From Frankia nepalensis (GTDB taxonomy: Bacteria; Actinomycetota; Actinomycetes; Frankiales; Frankiaceae): DNA of 64,000 nt. The notes beneath the pieces were generated by a model, which made no database searches, was not told the DNA's origin, and was given only the letters and a program-made list of their open reading frames with translations. Made by a program: the position numbers and the translations under genes. Positions 17,517 to 26,012 of the stretch are shown here, piece by piece. The stretch spans positions 18,516 to 82,515 of the forward strand of contig NZ_JADWYU010000203.1 of the NCBI RefSeq assembly GCF_016786325.1, read 5' to 3'. How positions within the stretch are numbered: the first letter of the stretch is position 1; each line of letters opens with the position of its first letter.

Positions 17517-18815
17517 ATGTGGCACCTCGGGGTCTTCTTACCCAGGCCGACGGGCGGGCGACCGAGGCAGCGGCCGGCGGCCGGTCTGGTAGCGGTCTTG
17601 GCCGCGGCCCTGCTGGTCGCGGCCGGCTGCGGCGGCGACGGCCAGAACAGCGGCGACAACCGTCCGTCGGCCGAAGCCAGCAGCGCGGCCGATCCGCTCG
17701 GTCCCAAGGCGCCAGCGCAGGGGGAGCCGGTACGGATCGGAATCATCTCGGAGGGCAAGAACTCCTTCACGGACACCACGATCGAGCTGACCGTGGCGAA
17801 GGCGACCGCCGCCTGGCTGAACGAGCGCGGCTCCGGGATCGGCGGCCGACCGATCGAGCTGGTGACCTGCGAGCCCCAGGGCGATCCAGGCCTGGGCACG
17901 GACTGCGGCAACCGAATGATCGAAGAAGATGTCGCCGCCGTCGTCATCGGTCACACAGCGGTCGTCGAGAGCGTATGGCTGCCCCTGTCGGAGGCCAACA
18001 TCCCGGTGATGTCCTACACCTCGAGCGGTGAGGCGGTGCTGCGCGACAGCGAGTCGACCTTCGGCCTCACCGATCCGATCTTCCCCGTGACGGACCTGCC
18101 CATCCAGCTCGCGAAGGACAAGGGCGTCGACAGGGTGACAGCGGTCGTGATCGACGTGCCGGCCGCGCTGAACGTCTTCGCGGACGACACGCCGTACCGC
18201 GAAGCCGGCATCGAGTTCGAGCTCGTCCGGGTTCCCCCGGCCACGGCCGATATGACGGCGCAGTTGCGGCAGGTCGCCGCGGATCCTGGAGTCGTCTTCG
18301 TCGTCGGCACCGACTCGTTCTGCATCGCCGCGTTCAACGGCCTGCGGGCCGTCGGGTTCGACGGCCAGATCGCCGCGATCTCCCTGTGCGCCAGCGACGC
18401 GACCCGCAAGGCGGTGCCGGGCGACACGCTCGACGGCATCGTGATCGCGGCTCAGGTGCCCGTCGGGACGGACAACCCGTCGACCCGGCTGTACGAGGCG
18501 GTCATGCGCGCCTACGGCGCGGACGTCGACACCGCCTCGGACGACGGGATGAGCATGTTCGCGTCACTCGCCGCTCTGCAGGCGGCGGTCAAGGGCGTCG
18601 GGGGGAACATCACCCCCTCGGCCATCATCTCCACGATCAAGGCGATGCCGGAGATCGAACTGCCGGGTGGGGGAGGGATCACCTTCCGCTGCAACGGGAA
18701 GGCTGACCCGGAGCACCCGGCGCTCTGCGTCCGAGGTGGGCTGGTCGCGACGCTGGATGCCAAGGGCAACCCCGCCGAGTACCAGGTGCTCGGCTCGTCC
18801 CCGATCGAGGACTGA
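17517..18815 (+). CDS. Extracellular branched-chain-amino-acid-type substrate-binding lipoprotein
   Basis: A 432-aa periplasmic-binding-protein family 6 (LivJ-like) solute receptor. The signal peptide ends in lipobox VAAGC (about residue 40), preceded by a basic N-terminus. The mature protein begins with a disordered linker and then VRIGIISEGKNSFTDTTIEL, the first strand of the type I binding fold. VAAVVIGHTAVVESVWLPL and VVFVVGTDSFCIAAFNG belong to the two lobes. Such receptors bind small organic ligands outside the cell. No LivHMGF permease or ATPase gene lies in the window, so it is an orphan or works with a distant transporter. ATG 17517 follows aggcgggg. A second binding protein, without signal, follows on the same strand. 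Confidence 0.88.
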   Translation: MWHLGVFLPRPTGGRPRQRPAAGLVAVLAAALLVAAGCGGDGQNSGDNRPSAEASSAADPLGPKAPAQGEPVRIGIISEGKNSFTDTTIELTVAKATAAWLNERGSGIGGRPIELVTCEPQGDPGLGTDCGNRMIEEDVAAVVIGHTAVVESVWLPLSEANIPVMSYTSSGEAVLRDSESTFGLTDPIFPVTDLPIQLAKDKGVDRVTAVVIDVPAALNVFADDTPYREAGIEFELVRVPPATADMTAQLRQVAADPGVVFVVGTDSFCIAAFNGLRAVGFDGQIAAISLCASDATRKAVPGDTLDGIVIAAQVPVGTDNPSTRLYEAVMRAYGADVDTASDDGMSMFASLAALQAAVKGVGGNITPSAIISTIKAMPEIELPGGGGITFRCNGKADPEHPALCVRGGLVATLDAKGNPAEYQVLGSSPIED

Positions 18816-18963
18816 GATCCAGGATGCCAGCAGGTACGGGTGGTCGGGCGCTCCCGGGTCGGACCAGCATCGCCAGGCGGGCGCGACGACAACGGCACGG
18901 GTGCTTGTGCTGACGGCGGTGTCTCCGAGCACCAACACTCGAACCAGACATCAGGTTCGTCAT

Positions 18964-18987
18964 CGCGCGGCCGCCGCCGGCCGCGCG
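18964..18987 (+). promoter_or_regulatory. Hairpin just upstream of a ribosome site
   Basis: Perfect 9-bp stem cgcgcggcc/ggccgcgcg with a 6-nt loop, ending 5 nt before the gaggagga Shine-Dalgarno of the next gene. It could modulate translation or terminate part of the upstream message. An inverted repeat cgaacc/ggttcg lies at 18940-18959. Confidence 0.45.
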
Positions 18988-19006
18988 CCAACGAGGAGGA
19001 AATCCG

Positions 19007-20119
19007 TTGTCCTACGAGAGCAGCGCGGAGCCGATCAAGGTTGGCTACCTCATGGACTTCCGGCTCCCGGAGGGCTATCCGCCCGAAAGACGAGACGACC
19101 TGACGCAGCCGTTCGAGCTGGTCTTCGAGGAGGCCTCCAGGCAGGGGATCCTCGACCGAGGGGTGGAAATCGTCTACCGGGAGGTGGAGGGATTACCGAA
19201 GGGTTCGGTCAAGGCGGTGATCGACGCCTACGGCGAACTGGTGGACGAGGGCTGTCTCGCCGTCTTCGGCCCGGCCATCACGGACAACTGCGTGCCCACC
19301 CGGGAGGCGATCGAACAGCGGTTCCGCGTACCCGCGATCAGTGTGACGGGCACGGACGACTGGCTCGGGGAGTGGACGTTCTCCTTCCCGCAGGGATCTC
19401 TGACCGACGAGCCGATCTTCTGGAGTGACCTGCTGGCCAAGGGCGGCCACACGGACGTTGGCTGTCTTGTCGAGCAGTCGCTCGTCGGTGAGACCTACAT
19501 CCGGAACTTCCGTAGGGCGTGCGCGGCCCGGGGCATCCGGATCGTGGCCGAGGAGTGGATCGCCCAGACCGCTCAGGACGTCGGCGTGGCGGTCCGCAGG
19601 CTGCGCGAGGCCAAGGCGGCGGCGATCGTGCACTGCGGTTTCGGCTTCGGGCTCGTGCACGTCAACCCCGCGCTCGAGGCGCTCGGCTGGGATCCGCCCC
19701 GCTTCATGGGGACCGCCTTCCAGAACGCCTGGATCAACGACGTGATGTGGCGGGCGGTTCTGGGCTGGACCGGCGTCGACCAGTACGACGAGGGCAACCC
19801 TGTCGGCCAGCGGTTCCTCGACCACTACGAGGAGAGGTACGCACGGCGCCCGGAGTACTGCGTGCCGGTGGTCAACCGGGACGTCGCGACAGTGCTGGTG
19901 CACGCGTTCGCCGACGCCCACCCGCTGAGCCCTCGCGGTGTCCGGGACGCGCTCGAGCGCGTGAAGATGCTGCCGGCCGCGTCCGGCGCGCCAGGGACCC
20001 GGCTTTCGTTCGGGAAGTGGACTCGCCGGGGCTGGATGGGCGCCGGCTATCTGGTCGCGCGCCAGCTGGATCCGGACGGAGTGAACTCGCGCCTCGTCGA
20101 CCGTTTCGGCCAGGAGTGA
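19007..20119 (+). CDS. Signal-less substrate-binding-protein-like protein
   Basis: A 370-aa protein with the type I periplasmic-binding fold (IKVGYLMDFRLPEGY at residues 9-23; LVDEGCLAVFGPAITDN; VPAISVTGTDDW). It has no signal peptide or lipobox, so it should stay in the cytoplasm. It resembles the ABC-transporter substrate-binding or amide-sensor (AmiC-like) group and may sense a ligand or act with a cytoplasmic partner. The TTG start at 19007 is well supported by gaggagga 6 nt upstream. An LLM-type oxidoreductase and a P450 follow, so it is probably co-transcribed with catabolic enzymes, which is unusual for a binding protein. Confidence 0.8.
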   Translation: MSYESSAEPIKVGYLMDFRLPEGYPPERRDDLTQPFELVFEEASRQGILDRGVEIVYREVEGLPKGSVKAVIDAYGELVDEGCLAVFGPAITDNCVPTREAIEQRFRVPAISVTGTDDWLGEWTFSFPQGSLTDEPIFWSDLLAKGGHTDVGCLVEQSLVGETYIRNFRRACAARGIRIVAEEWIAQTAQDVGVAVRRLREAKAAAIVHCGFGFGLVHVNPALEALGWDPPRFMGTAFQNAWINDVMWRAVLGWTGVDQYDEGNPVGQRFLDHYEERYARRPEYCVPVVNRDVATVLVHAFADAHPLSPRGVRDALERVKMLPAASGAPGTRLSFGKWTRRGWMGAGYLVARQLDPDGVNSRLVDRFGQE

Positions 20120-20120
20120 G

Positions 20121-20165
20121 ATGACGACCGAACCGTCGCGCCCGTCGTCCACCGGGCACGGCTGA
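20121..20165 (+). CDS. 14-codon micro-ORF coupled to the LLM oxidoreductase
   Basis: ATG 20121 starts MTTEPSRPSSTGHG and stops at TGA 20163-20165, whose last base is the A of the next gene's ATG (TGATG). The Shine-Dalgarno caggag lies just upstream, inside the end of the previous gene, while the LLM gene itself has none. The micro-ORF may simply deliver ribosomes to the next start. A frameshift error that splits the real N-terminus of the next protein is the alternative. Confidence 0.45.
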   Translation: MTTEPSRPSSTGHG

Positions 20166-21154
20166 TGTTCACCCTCCGGTTCGACATGCGCGCCCCCGAC
20201 GGGGGCGCGCCCGCCACCGAGCTCTACGCGGCCGCCGTCGAGATGTGCGCCTGGGCCGAAACCCGGGGCGCGGTCGCGGCGGTCCTCTCGGAACACCACG
20301 GCGCTCTTGACGGCCACCTGCCGGTACCGGTCGTCCTGGCGTCGGCGCTCGCGGCGCGGACCGAGCGGCTGGCGATCCTGCTGGCGGCGGTCGTCCTGCC
20401 GCTGTACGACCCGGTCCGGCTGGCCGAGGAGATCGCCGTCCTCGACGTCATCAGCGCCGGACGGGTCTCCTACGTCCTCGGTGTCGGCCACCGGGCGGAG
20501 GAATATGAACACTTCGGGGTCGACTTCCGGCGGCGGGGTCGACTGGCCGACGAGAAGCTCGCCCTCCTGCTGGAGTTGCTGAAGGGCGGGGCGGTCGCCC
20601 ATGAGGGCCGGCACGTTCAGGTGACACCGGCGCCCATGACGCCAGGCGGCCCACGAATCATGATCGCCGGCGCGAGCCCGGCGGCCGTTCGGCGGGCAGC
20701 GCGGCACGGGCTCGGGTTCCTCGCCCAGGCAGCGCCGCCCGGGCTGAAGGAGCTGTACGAGGCAGAGTGCCGTGCCCACGGGCACGAACCGGGTCCCGCA
20801 CAGTTTCCAGACCGCGCCGCCCCGACCGCCGTGTTCGTCGCCGACGACGTGGACACGGCCTGGGAGGAACTGGGGCCCTACCTGCTGCACGACGCGGTGA
20901 CCGCCGCGGCCTACCGGCCGGGCGGCGCGACGGTCGCCAGCATCTCGCGCGCCAGGAGCGTCGCCGAGCTACGGGCGGAGAACGGCGCCTACCGGATCTT
21001 CACTGTGGACGAGGCGGTCGACCACCTCCGCACCGGGCGAAGCCTGGGGCTGCTTCCGCTGTGCGGCGGACTGCCGCCCCGGCTCGCCTGGCCCTATCTC
21101 CGGCGAGCGGCCGAGGCCGTCGCCCTGGCCGCCGAGCGTGTGGTCCCGGCCTGA
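20165..21154 (+). CDS. LLM-class flavin/F420-dependent oxidoreductase
   Basis: A 329-aa luciferase-like monooxygenase-fold protein. It has RFDMRAPDG at the start, AVLSEHHG (the typical strand-3 EHH motif), LAILLAAVVLPLYDPVRLAEEIAVLD, GRVSYVLGVGH and IMIAGASPAAVRRAARHGLGF, in the order found in F420- or FMN-dependent oxidoreductases. Actinobacterial members often use F420; the cofactor cannot be told from sequence here. It has no own ribosome site and overlaps a micro-ORF stop codon, so translation is probably coupled. It belongs to a run with a binding-type protein upstream and a P450 downstream. Confidence 0.88.
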   Translation: MFTLRFDMRAPDGGAPATELYAAAVEMCAWAETRGAVAAVLSEHHGALDGHLPVPVVLASALAARTERLAILLAAVVLPLYDPVRLAEEIAVLDVISAGRVSYVLGVGHRAEEYEHFGVDFRRRGRLADEKLALLLELLKGGAVAHEGRHVQVTPAPMTPGGPRIMIAGASPAAVRRAARHGLGFLAQAAPPGLKELYEAECRAHGHEPGPAQFPDRAAPTAVFVADDVDTAWEELGPYLLHDAVTAAAYRPGGATVASISRARSVAELRAENGAYRIFTVDEAVDHLRTGRSLGLLPLCGGLPPRLAWPYLRRAAEAVALAAERVVPA

Positions 21155-21246
21155 CCGCCGCCGGCCGGCGGACGACCACGGCGCGGAGCCCACGAGGTTC
21201 GGCGAGATGCGCCCGCCGCCACTACCCGCATGAAAGGAACAGACGC

Positions 21247-22533
21247 GTGAGTGCCGGACCCGACGTTCGTTACCAGGACATCGACTTCTTCTCGGACCGC
21301 TCGATCGTCGACGACCCATACCCGTACTTCGCCTTCCTGCGTGCCGTGCAGGGCCCGGTGTGGTTCGAGCCGCACCACGGGGTGGCGGTCGTCACCGGAC
21401 ATGCCGAAGCCATGGACGTGTACCGCGACCCCGATCTCTTCTCCTCCTGCAACGCGCCGACCGGGCCGTTCCCGGGCCTGCCGACCGTCCCCGATCAGGA
21501 CGACGCCGGACCGCTCATCGAGCAGTGCCGGGAACAACTGCCCATGCACGAGTTCATGGTGACCATGGATCCTCCGCGGCACAGCGAGTACCGGAGCCTG
21601 TTCACCGGCCTTTTCACGCCGGGGCGCCTCCAGAAGAACGAGGAGTTCATGTGGCGCCTCGCGGACGTCCAGCTGGACAACTTCGTCGCCAAGGGGCGAT
21701 GCGAGTTCGTCGGCGAGTATGCCGGACCGTTCGCGGGACTCGTGATCGCGGACCTTCTCGGGGTGCCGCCGGAGGACATGCACCGCTTTCGCGAAGGATT
21801 CGAGAGACAGTCGATGTCCTTGATCGGCGAAAATCCGGACCTGCTTGCCGAGAACCCGCTGGAGTTCATCGAGGGGGCGTTCGTGTCCTACATCGAGGAC
21901 CGCCGGCGCCGACCCCGTGGCGACATCCTGACGCACCTCGCCGAGAGACGTTTCTCGAACGGATCACTGCCTGACGTCGCGATTCTGGCGCGCGAGGCGT
22001 CGTTCGTCTTCGCCGCAGGCCAGGAGACGACTGTGCGGTTGATGGCGTTCGCCCTGCGCCACCTGGCCGAACATCCCGGTGTGCAGGATCGAATCCGCGC
22101 GCAGCGCGACCTCATCCCCGCGTTTGTGGAGGAGATGCTCCGGCTGGAAAGCCCCATCAAGAGCCACTTCCGCCTGGCGCGGCGTCGGACAAGCCTCGGG
22201 GGCGTCGAGATCCCGGCCGGGACGACGATCATGCTGCTTCCGGGCGCCTCGAACCGGGACCCGCGGCACTTCGCGGAGCCGGACCAGTTCGATCTCGGCC
22301 GCGCGAACGTGCGAGAGCACCTGGCCTTCGGACGAGGCGTACACGGCTGCCTGGGGCAGCCCCTCGCCCGGTCGGAGACCCGGGTCACGCTGGAACGCGT
22401 GCTGGACCGCATGGCGGACATCAGGCTCTCGGACGACGCCCACGGGCCGGCGGACGACCGTCGGTTCGACTACCTGCCCACCTTCGTCTTCCGGGCGCTG
22501 AACGCCATTCACCTGAATTTTGAGCCCGTATGA
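21247..22533 (+). CDS. Cytochrome P450
   Basis: Soluble bacterial P450 monooxygenase of 428 aa. The I-helix has FAAGQETTVRL (acid-alcohol pair replaced by Glu-Thr-Thr), the K-helix ExxR is E296-R299 in EEMLRLES, and the haem-binding loop FGRGVHGCLGQ has the cysteine ligand C368. The segment MVTMDPPRHSEYRSLFTGLF is the usual C-helix signature. Start GTG 21247 follows aaagga; the same frame is open upstream across the LLM gene but without support. No ferredoxin or ferredoxin reductase gene is adjacent, so redox partners must come from elsewhere. It probably hydroxylates a hydrophobic substrate in the island's pathway. Confidence 0.95.
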   Translation: MSAGPDVRYQDIDFFSDRSIVDDPYPYFAFLRAVQGPVWFEPHHGVAVVTGHAEAMDVYRDPDLFSSCNAPTGPFPGLPTVPDQDDAGPLIEQCREQLPMHEFMVTMDPPRHSEYRSLFTGLFTPGRLQKNEEFMWRLADVQLDNFVAKGRCEFVGEYAGPFAGLVIADLLGVPPEDMHRFREGFERQSMSLIGENPDLLAENPLEFIEGAFVSYIEDRRRRPRGDILTHLAERRFSNGSLPDVAILAREASFVFAAGQETTVRLMAFALRHLAEHPGVQDRIRAQRDLIPAFVEEMLRLESPIKSHFRLARRRTSLGGVEIPAGTTIMLLPGASNRDPRHFAEPDQFDLGRANVREHLAFGRGVHGCLGQPLARSETRVTLERVLDRMADIRLSDDAHGPADDRRFDYLPTFVFRALNAIHLNFEPV

Positions 22534-22590
22534 GCCATCTGACGGCCGGCCACCCAGAAAGCCGGCCTAGGGCGCGAATCGAGGAACAGC

Positions 22591-23673
22591 ATGAGCAAGC
22601 CACTACGGGTCGTGGTCTGGTCGACTGGCTGGATCGGATCGATCGCTGTTGAAGCGGTTCACCGGCGACCGGACATGGAACTCGTGGGTGTCTGGGTGCA
22701 CTCCGCGGAGAAGGTCGGCCATGACGTCGGCGAAATCGTCGGCATCGGTACGGTCGGCGTCGTCGCCACCAGTGACGCCGACGCCCTGATCGCGCTACGA
22801 CCCGACTGCGTCGTGTACGCGGCGAGCGGGCCCGAGCGCGACACCGCGGCGGTACCGGACTACGTCCGCCTGCTCGAGGCCGGCATCAACGTGGTCACGA
22901 CCACCTCCACGAGGCTCGTGTACCCACCGACCTTCACCGCCCAGTGGCGGGACGCGCTGGAGACGGCGGCGAAGGCCGGCGGGACGTCGTTGTACGCCTC
23001 CGGCATCTTCCCCGGATTCGGTTCCGACCAGCTGGCGCTCGTGCTGTCGACGCAGTCGAGCACCATCCAGAAGATCGAGGCGACCGAGGTGTCCCTCAAC
23101 GACCACTACCCGGTCGCCGACGTGATGATGGACGGGATGGGCTTCGGCCGCCCGCTCGACTTCGCTCCATGGCTGAGCCGCCCAGGCACCATCGAGGCGT
23201 CGTGGGCCGGGCCGATCCACCTCGTCGCCGAGGGGCTCGGGGCCGTGGTGGAGGAGGTGCGTGGCTCGCTGGAACGAGCTCTCGCCGACCGGGACATCGA
23301 GGTGGCCTTCGGCATGATCCCCGCCGGGACCGTCGGCGCCGTCTGCACGCGGGCGGTGGGCGTCGTCGACGGCCGGGAGGCGATCGTCATCAAACACATC
23401 ATCCGGATGGCCCGCGACGTCGCACCCGACTGGCTGGGATCGGAGTGCGACGCGACCTACCGGGTGGACATCGACGGTGATCCGGACATCCACTGCACCA
23501 TGACCATGGGGGAGATGCAGGGGCATGCCGCCGGCCGAGGCGCGATGGTGGCCACGGCGATGCGGGTTCTCAACGCGGTCCCGTACGTCGTCGACGCGCC
23601 CGCCGGCCTGCTCTCCTCGCTCGACCTTCCCCTGACGTTGCCACGCTTCGCGCTGCGGACCGCGCACCGGTAG
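22591..23673 (+). CDS. NAD(P)-dependent amine dehydrogenase / dihydrodipicolinate-reductase-like protein (paralog 2)
   Basis: A 360-aa relative of the protein at 13145, sharing architecture and local motifs: VVVWSTGWIGSIAVEAV at the N-terminus, HDVGEIVGIGTVGV, NVVTTTSTRLVYPP, ASGIFPGFGSDQL and the closing NAVPYVVDAPAGLLSSLDLP. The first glycine of the nucleotide motif is Ser (STGWIG), so coenzyme use may differ. It lies 57 bp after the P450; a short ggccggc/gccggcc hairpin sits in the gap. ATG 22591 follows gaggaac. Two such paralogs inside one island suggest two steps on related intermediates. Confidence 0.82.
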   Translation: MSKPLRVVVWSTGWIGSIAVEAVHRRPDMELVGVWVHSAEKVGHDVGEIVGIGTVGVVATSDADALIALRPDCVVYAASGPERDTAAVPDYVRLLEAGINVVTTTSTRLVYPPTFTAQWRDALETAAKAGGTSLYASGIFPGFGSDQLALVLSTQSSTIQKIEATEVSLNDHYPVADVMMDGMGFGRPLDFAPWLSRPGTIEASWAGPIHLVAEGLGAVVEEVRGSLERALADRDIEVAFGMIPAGTVGAVCTRAVGVVDGREAIVIKHIIRMARDVAPDWLGSECDATYRVDIDGDPDIHCTMTMGEMQGHAAGRGAMVATAMRVLNAVPYVVDAPAGLLSSLDLPLTLPRFALRTAHR

Positions 23674-23823
23674 TGGGCAGGAGCACGGGACTGGAAATGC
23701 CGCGATCCGGGGTGGCCACCGGAGCGCGGCGTGGCCCTGGGTTCGCCTCGGTCATTCACCTGTATCACGCGACACGGCGAGTGGTGGCCGCGGCGCGGTC
23801 CGTCGAGGGCCCGCTGGTCCGCC

Positions 23824-25101
23824 TCACCGCGACGCCGGGTATCGGGACGCGCCGGATCCCGTGTCGGCGGTCCGGTTCCTGACGCCGCGGAGCACCGTGT
23901 CCCGGGCCAGTTCCAGCGCACCTTTCGGACCCAGTCCTCGAACTATGTTCTCCGGTGTCCACAGCAGCGAGAACACCGCCCGTGCCCGCGCGTCCGCGGG
24001 CCATTCCGCCAGCTGGAACTGGCCGGCTTCGTCGCCTTCGGCCAGCAGCCGGGTGACCTGGCCGAGCATCGCGGGGAAGGACAACGAGAGGTTGGCGGAG
24101 TCCGGCGGCGCCTGCTGGAGGAGAAATGACTGGATCCGATGCTCCTCGCGGAACCGGTCGATCACGTTCACGGCGAACCACATGAGGCTGTCGATCTTGT
24201 CGAGCGGAGTCGCCGACGTGTGAACGACACGATTCCAGCCGTCGGTCAGGAAGGACACGTACGACTCCATGATCGACGCCAGTAGCGCGTCCTTCGACTC
24301 GAACTCGCGGTAGACGGCGGCGAGGGCGAGCCGGGCGGCGGCCGCGACGTCGCGCATCGTGGCGGTCTCGAAGCCGCGCTTGGCGAACTCGGCGCGCGCG
24401 CTCTCGCGGATGACCGCGGCACGGTTGAGCGGCGCCGCCTCCGGCGCCTCCCAGTCCGCGATCAACTCGTCCATCGCGCGGTGGGCCTCGCTTGGCGCGG
24501 AGCCGTCATACTCACGCGGGCGAGCGGCCAGGCCATCGAGGATGACGCGGCATTTCAGCTCGGGATAGCCTCGGGCGGCGCGAGTCCGGTGATAGACGCC
24601 GATGCCCACGTGCAGCATGCCCTGCCAGAAACGATCGGCCACCGCGTCGAGGTCGAGATCCGCTCGCAGGACGCCTTGTTCCCGGGCCGTCCCCAGAATC
24701 GACAGCAACGCCGTGTGAACGGCTGGCGACGTGGTCCGGGAGTCCGGCCGCAGCCCGGAGGCATCGTCGGCCGGGGCCTTGAAATGGGTCAGCAGCAGTG
24801 CCGCCCGGTGCCGGACCGCGCTGGCGGCGATCTCGTTGCCGAAGGCGATGAGCGCCTCGTCGGGCCGTGTTTCGCCGTCCGCTGTGTCGAGCGCCTTGGC
24901 GGCGATCTCGCCGAGGTTCGCGTGGAATCGCTCCACCAGTTCCGCGATAATCGCTTCCCTGGACTCGAAGTGATGATAGAGGCTGCCGGCCTGGATGCCG
25001 CACTCGTCGGCGATCGCCTTGAGAGAGGTTTTCACGCCCAGCCTCGCGAACATCGACGCCGCGGTGTCGAGGATCTCGCTCCTGCGCGATTCCGGGCTCA
25101 C
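23824..25101 (-). CDS. Tandem TetR-family regulator with two DNA-binding domains
   Basis: A 425-aa protein in which two TetR units are joined. The first helix-turn-helix unit covers residues 1-60 (RRSEILDTAASMFARLGV ... GIQAGSLYHHFESREAI), followed by its own ligand domain with FWQGMLHVGIGVYH. A second N-terminal-type unit begins near residue 225 (RAAVIRESARAEFAKRGF ... LALAAVYREFESKDALL) with a second regulatory half to the end. Ordinary TetR proteins have about 200 residues and one such unit. The GTG start at 25101 follows a perfect aaggag by 6 nt; the 28 codons further upstream are unsupported. It is convergent with the island's last gene and is the likely repressor of the island. Confidence 0.88.
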   Translation of the reverse strand: MSPESRRSEILDTAASMFARLGVKTSLKAIADECGIQAGSLYHHFESREAIIAELVERFHANLGEIAAKALDTADGETRPDEALIAFGNEIAASAVRHRAALLLTHFKAPADDASGLRPDSRTTSPAVHTALLSILGTAREQGVLRADLDLDAVADRFWQGMLHVGIGVYHRTRAARGYPELKCRVILDGLAARPREYDGSAPSEAHRAMDELIADWEAPEAAPLNRAAVIRESARAEFAKRGFETATMRDVAAAARLALAAVYREFESKDALLASIMESYVSFLTDGWNRVVHTSATPLDKIDSLMWFAVNVIDRFREEHRIQSFLLQQAPPDSANLSLSFPAMLGQVTRLLAEGDEAGQFQLAEWPADARARAVFSLLWTPENIVRGLGPKGALELARDTVLRGVRNRTADTGSGASRYPASR

Positions 25102-25346
25102 CGGGCGCTCCTTGTCCGGCCCAAATACCCCACCGTCCAACGGTACCCGATGTGGCCTCTGTTCCTCGGTGGCGCGGACGACCACGGATCAGCTCACGCC
25201 TCATGGCGCCAAGCGGTGACCACACGCCGATCGTGGCGTCGATTAACGGCTTGGCCGGCGGGGCCAATTTCGAGCCGGCGGCGTCGAGTTGCTCGATGGT
25301 CGGGCCGCCGAGGATATGCGCGCGCTGGACGGCGGGACCGGCTCGG

Positions 25347-25796
25347 TCAGGCCGGCCAGTAGTACGGCATCGCCGGGTCCACGTCGCCGAACAGCGGGCC
25401 GTAGAAGGCCGGGTCCTTGCGGACCAGCGCGGCCTGGTGGCCGCGGTGGACGCGTTCGTCGCCGAGCCAGCCAGGCAGCAGCCCGAGCCGCGCCAGCGCC
25501 TGCTGGGACCGCGGCGGCGCCAGTCCCGCCCGGGCGAGATCGGTGCTGATCGTGGCCGCGCACGTGTCGGCGCGGCCGACGGAGGTCCACGCCGCGCAGA
25601 TCGCCAGCCCGTACGCGGCGACCGCCCGTGGGCAGCCCGCCCACATCCGCACCGCGGGATGCCGCTGCCAGCCATAGCCCTCATAGGTCAGCGCGCGCAG
25701 GATCTGCAGCGCCTCGACCCGCTGCTTGCCGAGGCGGCGGTCGTCGAGAACCGCGGCACTCGCCGCGAAGTCCGCATACGGCAGAAAGGTCTGCAT
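25347..25796 (-). CDS. MSMEG_6728-like small protein
   Basis: A 149-aa protein starting MQTFLPYADFAASAAVLDDRR with LGKQRVEALQILRAL and GYGWQRHPAVRMW. This pattern is known from the MSMEG_6728 family, distantly related to pyrimidine-dimer DNA glycosylase-type proteins (Pyr_excise). The C-terminal half has DERVHRGHQAALVRKDPAFYG. Enzymatic activity is not established for the family. ATG 25796 matches the family N-terminus; the ribosome site is weak and the frame continues upstream. It is divergent from the methyltransferase gene at 26013. Confidence 0.75.
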   Translation of the reverse strand: MQTFLPYADFAASAAVLDDRRLGKQRVEALQILRALTYEGYGWQRHPAVRMWAGCPRAVAAYGLAICAAWTSVGRADTCAATISTDLARAGLAPPRSQQALARLGLLPGWLGDERVHRGHQAALVRKDPAFYGPLFGDVDPAMPYYWPA

Positions 25797-25975
25797 CGCC
25801 GCCGCCAGGTCCTGGAACGCGCCGCCTCTCACGGCCGGGCTACCCGGCTCCGTCCTCGGCAACCGGCGGCCGGTCCTCGGCAATCGGCAGCCGACGCGGT
25901 CGCGACGCAGGCGAACGGCCCCCCGCGCGGGGACCCCCCGCACGGGGCGCGAGCCGGGGGTTTGGCGACTTTCTG

Positions 25976-25981
25976 TATAGT
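25976..25981 (+). promoter_or_regulatory. Extended -10 element of the methyltransferase gene
   Basis: TATAGT preceded by TG (tgtatagt) in otherwise GC-rich DNA, 31 bp before the GTG at 26013. No good -35 is seen, consistent with an extended -10 promoter. Confidence 0.5.
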
Positions 25982-26012
25982 TCCGCCCACCCGCGGGTGA
26001 TAGGAGGACGCC

